From Nonomuraea fuscirosea (GTDB lineage: Bacteria > Actinomycetota > Actinomycetes > Streptosporangiales > Streptosporangiaceae), in assembly GCF_003001935.1 (NCBI RefSeq), contig NZ_PVNG01000030.1, positions 1-64,000 of the forward strand: a stretch of DNA of 64,000 bases, read 5' to 3'. The position numbers were made by a program, and so were the translations under genes. Of this stretch, positions 58,376-64,000 are shown one piece after another (the first letter of the stretch is position 1; every line of letters begins with the position of its first letter). Under the pieces are notes generated by a model. That model had not been told where the DNA came from, made no database searches, and saw only the letters and a program-made list of their open reading frames with translations.

Positions 58376-60955
58376 TTAACGTGCCGTGAGGTGCTTGCCG
58401 ATCAGCACCAGGTTGTGGATGGCGGCCAGTCCGTACTGCGCGGCGCTGTTGGTGCTGACGAACGGCGCCTCGTGCACCGGGTGCGGCACCCGCGGCCCGT
58501 CCACCAGGGTCAGCTCCCAGTTCTCCTGGTGTTGCAGCGGGTTGCGGTTGAGCTGGTCGCCCTCCCCCAGGCGGAACTTGCGCCACGCCCAGGCGGCCAG
58601 CTCGGCGTCGTCGGTGCGCGCCGCCGCGTACGCCGTCAGCCGGCTGTGCGCCTGGATCAGCGAGATGCCGCTCAGCCGCCGCCCGGTCTCCGCCTCCTGC
58701 TGCTCCGGCGGGGCGAGGTAGAGGCGGCAGTACTCCAGCCAGGCCCGCTCGAACCCGGGAACGTCCAGGTCGAGCGCGATCAGCTCCGCGCACATCTCCG
58801 GCAGCCCGAACAGCGACGACAGATGCGAGATCGAGATCTGGTCACGGCTCGTGTCGAACCGGCCGGTGTCCAGATCCAGCCGCCCCTCGCCGGTGAGGAA
58901 GCGGCGCGGCATCGCCCCGATGCCGGCCATCGTGCCGAGCAGCCGGTCCCTGGCCCGCTCGTCCCCGTGCCGCTCCCACCGGGTCAGCCAGGCCGCCGCC
59001 AGCGAGCCCCAGTCGGTGCCGAGCCCGACGGACAGCGCCGAGCGGTCCGGGGTGTAGACGTCCTCGCGCACCTTGCGCAGCGGGTCGATGGCCAGGAACG
59101 TCTCCTCGGGGACGCTGAGCTCGTCCATGAGGTCGCCGGTGCGCTCGTCGGCCGTCAGGTAGTAGTAGAAGCGCCGGTAGGCGGCGTTGGAGATGCGCAG
59201 CTGCTTGCAGCTGCAGCCCCAGTGCTGCACGTTGTGCCGGCTGCCCAGGCCCTTCCACCGGCCGAGGTGATAGACGTCCACCTCGCCGGTGTGGCGGCAC
59301 ATGGCCTCGGCGAAGCGGAAGACGTCGGCCCGTCCCGTGCGCAGATACTGCAGCCACAGCCACAGGTCGGGCGACAGCTCCGAGTTGTCCCAGGCGTAGC
59401 CGCCGACGTCGTAACGCCAGGTGTGCCGGTCGGAGTCGTAGGTGTGCATGACGTCGCCGTAGTCCCAGAACCCGTACCAGCGGCGCTGCTCGCGTTCGCG
59501 TTCGTACAGGTCGAACAGGAAGTCCAGCCGGTCCTCGATCTCGGCGTGCGCGGGCGTGGAGCGGTCGGGCAGGCCCCACACGCCGAACACGTCCGCCTCT
59601 CGCACGCGCTCGGGGCTCGCGGCGAGCAGCGCGGGCGCGTTCACGGCGGCGGCGTGCGCGGCCAGCTCGTCCGCCGTGGGTGTGGCGTCGTGGGCGCGCA
59701 GGCTCAGCTCGTGCGTACGCGCGATGCCCCGCGGATCGCCGAACCCCGGCTCGTAGTCCTCGTACGTGATCTCCAGCCCTTCGAGCTGCTCCTCGAAGGT
59801 GTCCTGGCCCATGCCGTCGTGGTAGAAGCGCAGGTCCATGGCCGGGGCTGACGGCGACCAGAGCCAGATCGTGACGGTGGCCACGTCGGTGGCCGCGTTC
59901 CTGACGTCCAGGCGGGTGGGGTGCAGCCGCCAGAAGTCGCGCAGCCCGAAGCCGAGGCCGCCGCTGACACCGCCGACGTAGCCGTACCCGGCCGAGCGGG
60001 TGCCGGCCGGGATCGTCACCCAGCCGTGCCCCTCCTTGGTGCGCTTGCGCAGCGTGTAGCCGTCGGCGGAGCTCTGGTCGAGGGTGTAGTCGCCCCAGGT
60101 GGGGATGAGGTGCAGCCGCCTGGCGACCTCGGGGTCCAGCTCGCCGGCCGGGCGGCCCTCGACCTGGGCGCGGCGCGCGGCCTCGCCGGGGTCGCGGCGC
60201 AGGCCGGTCAGCCCGCGTACGGCCTCGGTCAGGAAGCCGTCGCTCCCGGCCAGGCGCACGTGCCGGTCGTGCGGCTCGTCGCGCATGACGACGTCCGCGC
60301 TGAGGCCGAGCCCGGCCAGGAAGTCGCGCTCGGGGTCGCCGTCCCAGACGAAGGTGTGCAGGATCCGCACCTGTTCGGCGCCGGCGTAGAAGTAGAGCCG
60401 GACGGTGAAGGGCAGCCAGTCGCCGTGCCGGCCCTCCAGCCGGACCACGGCGCGCAGCGGGCCGTCCTGCTCGACGGTGACGCTCTCGACGACGCCGGCG
60501 GACCGTTCCCTGGCGACGTGGCCGTCCTCCTCGGGGGTGGGCTCACTCTGGCGCAGGCTGACCAGGCGCACGTTCCTGGCGATCTCGCGGCTCCCGCGCG
60601 AGATCGAGCGGGCGACCGTGCCGCCGCCGATCGTCCAGGTGACGACGCCGGTGCCGACGATCAGGTCGCCGTCCCGCCGGGTCACGGTGACGGCGTTCTC
60701 GCCAAGATCAGCGGCCTGTGCGGCGGGTTCAAGCCGGTAGTGCTCGGAGTGCGGTCCCGCGCCGGCGGCGTGGGCGGACCACTTGACCGAGCCGTCGGGC
60801 CAGGTGGCGGTGACCCAGCTCTGCACGGGCACCGGGCGCCCCTCGGCGTCCGACAGCGCGAACGGCGTGTCCCGCTCGACCGCGCCGCGTGGCCACGGGA
60901 CGCCCCAGGTCACTCCTTGGTCTCCGGGACGGTCCAGCCAGCGCAGTACGGTCAT
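58376..60955 (-). CDS. PL26-type exo-rhamnogalacturonan lyase (PcRGLX/YetA-like)
   Basis: 859-aa cytoplasmic enzyme of the YetA/PcRGLX family. The N-terminal beta-sandwich is RWLDRPGDQGVTWGVPWPRG with VQSWVTATWPDGSVKWSAHA (about 1-250). The catalytic (alpha/alpha) barrel spans about 440-859, with ERRWYGFWDYGDVMHTYD, YAWDNSELSPDLWLWLQYLRTG, CRHTGEVDVYH and FVSTNSAAQYGL. It would release unsaturated disaccharides from rhamnogalacturonan I oligosaccharides. ATG 60955 overlaps the stop of the esterase gene (ATGA). No signal peptide fits intracellular action after uptake. Confidence 0.85.
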   Translation of the reverse strand: MTVLRWLDRPGDQGVTWGVPWPRGAVERDTPFALSDAEGRPVPVQSWVTATWPDGSVKWSAHAAGAGPHSEHYRLEPAAQAADLGENAVTVTRRDGDLIVGTGVVTWTIGGGTVARSISRGSREIARNVRLVSLRQSEPTPEEDGHVARERSAGVVESVTVEQDGPLRAVVRLEGRHGDWLPFTVRLYFYAGAEQVRILHTFVWDGDPERDFLAGLGLSADVVMRDEPHDRHVRLAGSDGFLTEAVRGLTGLRRDPGEAARRAQVEGRPAGELDPEVARRLHLIPTWGDYTLDQSSADGYTLRKRTKEGHGWVTIPAGTRSAGYGYVGGVSGGLGFGLRDFWRLHPTRLDVRNAATDVATVTIWLWSPSAPAMDLRFYHDGMGQDTFEEQLEGLEITYEDYEPGFGDPRGIARTHELSLRAHDATPTADELAAHAAAVNAPALLAASPERVREADVFGVWGLPDRSTPAHAEIEDRLDFLFDLYEREREQRRWYGFWDYGDVMHTYDSDRHTWRYDVGGYAWDNSELSPDLWLWLQYLRTGRADVFRFAEAMCRHTGEVDVYHLGRWKGLGSRHNVQHWGCSCKQLRISNAAYRRFYYYLTADERTGDLMDELSVPEETFLAIDPLRKVREDVYTPDRSALSVGLGTDWGSLAAAWLTRWERHGDERARDRLLGTMAGIGAMPRRFLTGEGRLDLDTGRFDTSRDQISISHLSSLFGLPEMCAELIALDLDVPGFERAWLEYCRLYLAPPEQQEAETGRRLSGISLIQAHSRLTAYAAARTDDAELAAWAWRKFRLGEGDQLNRNPLQHQENWELTLVDGPRVPHPVHEAPFVSTNSAAQYGLAAIHNLVLIGKHLTAR

Positions 60956-61566
60956 GCGAGTTCCTTCAATCGCTCGGCGACGATCGCGGCCACCTCGTCG
61001 GCGCCGCGGAAGCAGAAGTGGGTGTCGTCGGCCACGCCCTCGGGGTAGAGCGGGTGCGCCCCCGGCGGGAAGTGGGTGAACAGGGCCTTCGAGCCCTCGG
61101 GGCCGAGCCGTTCGTACAGCTCGGTGGTGGCGGCGGTCAGGTCGATCAGCGGCACGCCCCCGGCGGCGGCCAGCGCGCGCACCTGATCCGGGTAGCCGCC
61201 GTGCGTCGGGACCAGCCGCGCGCCGTCGAACCTGCGCCGCTGCACCGGCGTGCACAGCACCGCGAGCGCGCCCGCCGCGCGCGCCTCCCCGACGAAGGCG
61301 CGCAGGTTGTCGCGGTAGGGCAGCTCCGGCTCCTTCTGGTCGTTGTGCCCGAACTGGAGCACGACGACGTCGCCGGGGACGATCTCGCGCACGAGCGCCG
61401 CCCAGAGCCCCTCCGCCCGGTGGCTTGCCGTGGTGGCGCCGCCCTTGGCGAAGTTGCGGACGGGAACGCCGACGTACGCCCCGAGCTGCGCGCCCCACCC
61501 GGACATCGGCGCCTCGTGCGCCGGGCAGGACGCGACCGTCGAGTCCCCGGCCAGCAGCACGGTCAC
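60952..61566 (-). CDS. SGNH rhamnogalacturonan acetylesterase-like hydrolase
   Basis: 204-aa SGNH-fold esterase. Block I is LLAGDSTVASC with nucleophile Ser9, block II VRNFAKGGATT has the oxyanion Gly, block III is VVLQFGHNDQ, and block V DDTHFCFRGADEVA holds Asp and His. It would remove acetyl groups from galacturonic acid residues so that the adjacent lyase can act. GTG 61566 overlaps the permease stop (GTGA), so the operon is translationally coupled. No signal peptide. Confidence 0.87.
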   Translation of the reverse strand: MTVLLAGDSTVASCPAHEAPMSGWGAQLGAYVGVPVRNFAKGGATTASHRAEGLWAALVREIVPGDVVVLQFGHNDQKEPELPYRDNLRAFVGEARAAGALAVLCTPVQRRRFDGARLVPTHGGYPDQVRALAAAGGVPLIDLTAATTELYERLGPEGSKALFTHFPPGAHPLYPEGVADDTHFCFRGADEVAAIVAERLKELA

Positions 61567-62477
61567 TCCTTGACGCCCCCGATCAGCACGCCCTTGGCGA
61601 AGTGCTTCTGCAGGAACGGGTAGAAGAACAGGATCGGCAGCGTCGCGATGACGACGACCGCGAACTTCAGTCCCTGCTCGGGCGGCACCCAGGTCCGGTC
61701 CATCTGGGAGAGCGCCGCCGCGGCGTCGGTGTTGGTGAGCTGGCGGACGAGGATCTGCAGCGTCCACTTGTTCGGGTCGCTGAGGTAGAGCAGCGGCGAC
61801 ATGTAGTCGTTCCAGATCGCCACCGCGTAGAACAGCGAGAACGTCGCGATGATCGGCTTCGACAGCGGCAGCACGATCTTGAAGAAGACGCCCATCTCGT
61901 TGCAGCCGTCGATCCGCGCCGCCTCCTCCAGCGCCTGCGGCAGCTCCTGGAAGAAGCTCTTGACGATGATCAGGTAGAACGGGTTGATCGCCAGCGGCAG
62001 GATCAGCGCCCAGTAGCTGTCGAGCAGCCCGAGGTCGCGCACCACCAGGTAGGTGGGGATCATGCCGCCGGAGAAGACCATCGTGAAGATGACCAGGTTG
62101 AGCACCAGCGTGCGGCCCGGCAGGTACCGCTTGGCCAGGGGGTAGGCCATGGTGAAGGTCAGCAGCACCTGCACCACCATGCCGACCGCCGTCACGACCA
62201 CGGTCGTGACCAGGGCGCGGACGAAGGTGGGGGTGGCGAAGATGTACTCGTACGCCTCCGTGACGATCTTGTGCGGCCACAGGAAGAACGGCCGGGTGGA
62301 GATCTCGGCCTCGTTGGCGAGCGAGCCGGCCAGCACGTACAGCAGGGGCAGCACCGTGATCAGCGCCAGCGCGACGAGCACGATGACGTTGAGCGCGTCG
62401 AACACGCGGCTGCCGAGCGAGCCGTTGTTGTCGACCTTGAGCTTGGCCGGCTTCTTGGTCTCGGTCATGGTGGACAT
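61563..62477 (-). CDS. Oligosaccharide ABC importer permease (LplC type)
   Basis: 304-aa permease with about six helices, beginning DALNVIVLVALALITVLPLLYVLAGSLA. The EAA loop is EEAARIDGCNEMGVFFKIVLPLS, and FYPFLQKHFAKGVLIGGVKE is the usual LplC-type C-terminus. ATG 62477 gives MSTMTETKKP; an internal ATG lies three codons on. It belongs to the LplB/LplC class linked to rhamnogalacturonan or other oligosaccharide uptake. It follows the partner permease by 11 bases. Confidence 0.88.
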   Translation of the reverse strand: MSTMTETKKPAKLKVDNNGSLGSRVFDALNVIVLVALALITVLPLLYVLAGSLANEAEISTRPFFLWPHKIVTEAYEYIFATPTFVRALVTTVVVTAVGMVVQVLLTFTMAYPLAKRYLPGRTLVLNLVIFTMVFSGGMIPTYLVVRDLGLLDSYWALILPLAINPFYLIIVKSFFQELPQALEEAARIDGCNEMGVFFKIVLPLSKPIIATFSLFYAVAIWNDYMSPLLYLSDPNKWTLQILVRQLTNTDAAAALSQMDRTWVPPEQGLKFAVVVIATLPILFFYPFLQKHFAKGVLIGGVKE

Positions 62478-62488
62478 GTCCGGCCTCC

Positions 62489-63466
62489 TCAGAACAGTCC
62501 CCGCTGGCCGAGACGCTTGGCCAGCCAGTTGGAGCCGAAGATCAGGATGACGCCGGCCACGCCCTTGAACAGGCCGACGGCGGTGGAGTAGCTGATCGCG
62601 CCGTTCTGGATGCCGGCGTAGTAGACGTAGGTGTCGAACACGTCGGCCACCGAGCGGTTCAGCGACGTGGTCATCAGCCAGATCTGCTCGAAGCCGGTGT
62701 CCAGCAGGTTGCCCGAGGCCAGGATCGCCATGACGACGACCGTCGGGCGGATCGCGGGCAGCGTCACGTGCCAGAGCTGGCGGAAGCGGCCCGCGCCGTC
62801 CATGCGGGCGGCCTCGTACAGGTTGGGGTCGACCCCGGCCAGCGCGGCCAGGTAGATGATCGTGCCCCAGCCGGTCATCTTCCACAGCTGCTGCAGGATG
62901 ATCAGCGGCCGGAACCACTCCTCCTGCGCCATGTAGTCGATCTTCGCGGTGTCGCCCAGGAGGTCGCGCATCCAGCCGGACAGCACGCCGAAGTCCGCCG
63001 CGAACAGCACGTACGTCAGCGACGCGACGATCGTCCAGGACAGGAAGTGCGGGATGTAGATGAGCGACTGGATCGAGCGCTTGAGGATGTTCAGGCGCAG
63101 CTCGTTCAGCAGCAGCGCGACGATGATCGGCGCGGGGAAGACGACGACGATGTGCAGCAGCGCCAGGAAGAGCGTGTTGAACATCAGCCGGCCGAAGTCG
63201 GGTCCTGCGAACAGCTCCTCGAAGTGCTTCAGGCCGACCCAGGGGCTGCCCGAATAGCCGAGGAACGGCACGAAGTCCTGGAAGGCGATGGTCACGCCGT
63301 ACATCGGCAGGTACTTGAAGAGGACGAAGTACGCCAGGCCCGGCACGAGCATCAGGTAGAGCCAGCGGTAGCGCAGCACCGCCGTGCGCAGCGGGACCTT
63401 GTCGGCCCGGCGCTTCTTCGCCTTGGGCGCCGCCTTCGAGGGAGGCGTCGCCAGGTCGGTGGCCAC
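62489..63466 (-). CDS. Oligosaccharide ABC importer permease (LplB type)
   Basis: 325-aa permease. A basic N-terminus (PKAKKRRADK) precedes helices starting LYLMLVPGLAYFVLFKYLPMYGVTIAFQDFVPF, the typical LplB opening. The EAA loop is YEAARMDGAGRFRQLWHVTLPAI. It ends NWLAKRLGQRGLF. Partner of the LplC-type permease. ATG 63466 follows GGAGG (AAAGGAGGCC on the minus strand). Confidence 0.9.
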   Translation of the reverse strand: MATDLATPPSKAAPKAKKRRADKVPLRTAVLRYRWLYLMLVPGLAYFVLFKYLPMYGVTIAFQDFVPFLGYSGSPWVGLKHFEELFAGPDFGRLMFNTLFLALLHIVVVFPAPIIVALLLNELRLNILKRSIQSLIYIPHFLSWTIVASLTYVLFAADFGVLSGWMRDLLGDTAKIDYMAQEEWFRPLIILQQLWKMTGWGTIIYLAALAGVDPNLYEAARMDGAGRFRQLWHVTLPAIRPTVVVMAILASGNLLDTGFEQIWLMTTSLNRSVADVFDTYVYYAGIQNGAISYSTAVGLFKGVAGVILIFGSNWLAKRLGQRGLF

Positions 63467-63483
63467 AGCGGCCTCCTTTCGTA

Positions 63484-63516
63484 TGAGGGGCCCGGCGGAT
63501 GTGCCCGGGCCCCTCA
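63484..63516 (-). terminator. Hairpin between the binding-protein and permease genes
   Basis: TGAGGGGCCCGG (63484-63495) and CCGGGCCCCTCA (63505-63516), a 12-bp perfect stem with a 9-base loop in the 66-bp gap. Such hairpins protect or attenuate the transcript so that the binding protein is made in excess over the permeases. Confidence 0.7.
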
Positions 63517-63532
63517 GGCGAGCGGTCGGTGA

Positions 63533-64000
63533 CTACTTGGGCAGTTTGCTGAGCAGGTCGTTGATCTCGGCCACGATCTGCGTCCCGCCGCCGTCGTACC
63601 AGCGCTTGATCTCGCCCTTGAGCTGCTCCTCCGTGATGGCGCCCGACAGGAACTTCACCCGGGCGTCGGAGACGATCGTGTCGATCTGCGGGCCCCGCTG
63701 GACCTGCGTGGGGGCCACGACGGGCAGCGCCACGTTGTGCACGGCCGTCTTGAGGTCCTCCTCCATCAGCTCCTTCTGCAGTGCGACCATGTTCCGGTAC
63801 GGCTCACCCGGCGGGACCCGCTGGTAGGCGATGCCGCCGATGTCGACCGTGCCCTTCGTGCTGAGCTGGATGAAGGCGTCGTCCACGTTGTCCTGGACGG
63901 TCACCACCGCGGGGTCGTCCTCGTTGATCAGCGTGGCGGTGTCGCCGTTGTCGACCTTGAAGTTGCGGCCCTCGATGCCGTTCTGGAGCAGGACCTGGCC
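63533..64000 (-). CDS. Extracellular sugar-binding protein (LplA type), C-terminal part
   Basis: The last 155 residues of a solute-binding protein whose 5' part lies beyond 64000. The frame is open to the edge and reads GRNFKVDNGDTATLINEDDPA before a region rich in DDAFIQLSTKGTVDIGG. The final helices KFLSGAITEEQLKGEIKRWYDGGGTQIVAEINDLLSKLPK match LplA-type lipoproteins that feed LplB/LplC permeases. It is first in this operon as far as visible. Confidence 0.85.
   Translation of the reverse strand, partial: GQVLLQNGIEGRNFKVDNGDTATLINEDDPAVVTVQDNVDDAFIQLSTKGTVDIGGIAYQRVPPGEPYRNMVALQKELMEEDLKTAVHNVALPVVAPTQVQRGPQIDTIVSDARVKFLSGAITEEQLKGEIKRWYDGGGTQIVAEINDLLSKLPK

Noticed and set aside
60956..61498. 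N-terminal extension of the PL26-type lyase frame
   Set aside because: It is antisense-free but lies in the wrong frame of the acetylesterase gene; the lyase fold starts at ATG 60955.

Overview
The window is very GC-rich, with dense genes, GTG/TTG starts and lipoprotein and sugar-uptake genes typical of a filamentous soil actinomycete. The gene content suggests a Streptosporangiales/Nonomuraea-like organism, but no marker gene here fixes the genus. No rRNA, tRNA, CRISPR array, phage or insertion sequence was seen.

Layout. 1-1236: end of a rhamnose-type ABC importer (permease tail, then the RhaS-like binding lipoprotein). 1305-6272: a lytic transglycosylase lipoprotein, a Ser/Thr kinase with a WD40 propeller, and a Na+/H+ antiporter. 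6647-12602: a sugar-acid region with a ROK regulator, a full-length aldehyde:ferredoxin-oxidoreductase homologue, a fuconolactonase-like amidohydrolase, a scrambled Gfo/Idh/MocA gene and a LacI regulator with two visible operators. 12649-14534: a RibD/DHFR-like reductase and a secreted GH43 arabinanase with a LacI-type palindrome upstream. 14760-17802: a tight four-gene cassette (two small 2TM proteins of DUF4231/SLATT type, a TIR-like/deoxyribosyltransferase-like protein with a TPR-like C-terminus, and a SLOG protein). It looks like a nucleotide-signal conflict (anti-phage) system. 18013-24758: LacI, GH42 beta-galactosidase, GH31 alpha-xylosidase and GH1 beta-glucosidase, a set suited to dismantling xyloglucan oligosaccharides. 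24813-27465: a SAM methyltransferase, a core-only MetE and a nitroreductase. 27516-34924: a galactan divergon with GH53 endogalactanase and GH42 on one side and binding protein, two permeases and LacI on the other, with identical 16-bp operators facing each way.

35353-37633: a paralogous SAM methyltransferase, a YchJ-like protein and a sirtuin. 37792-49668: a possible peptide-natural-product locus. It has a LanB-type tRNA-dependent glutamylation-domain protein with no visible elimination domain, a tiny well-translated ORF, a heterodimeric ABC exporter with one degenerate ATP site, a divergent SpoIIE-type phosphatase, a PLP aminotransferase and a UvrA-like protein of the self-resistance type. 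49710-58263: housekeeping and accessory genes (unknown protein, LD-carboxypeptidase, second sirtuin, sulfotransferase, ABC exporter, enoyl-CoA hydratase, small HTH protein, ABC-F ATPase). 58376-64000: a rhamnogalacturonan I module (PL26/YetA-like lyase, acetylesterase, LplC/LplB-type permeases, binding protein running off the end).

Together the catabolic blocks cover the side chains and backbone of pectin (arabinan, galactan, rhamnogalacturonan, rhamnose) plus xyloglucan, which implies a plant-litter degrader with local LacI/ROK control of each block. The two most interesting accessory blocks are the SLATT/TIR-like/SLOG cassette and the LanB plus micro-peptide locus.
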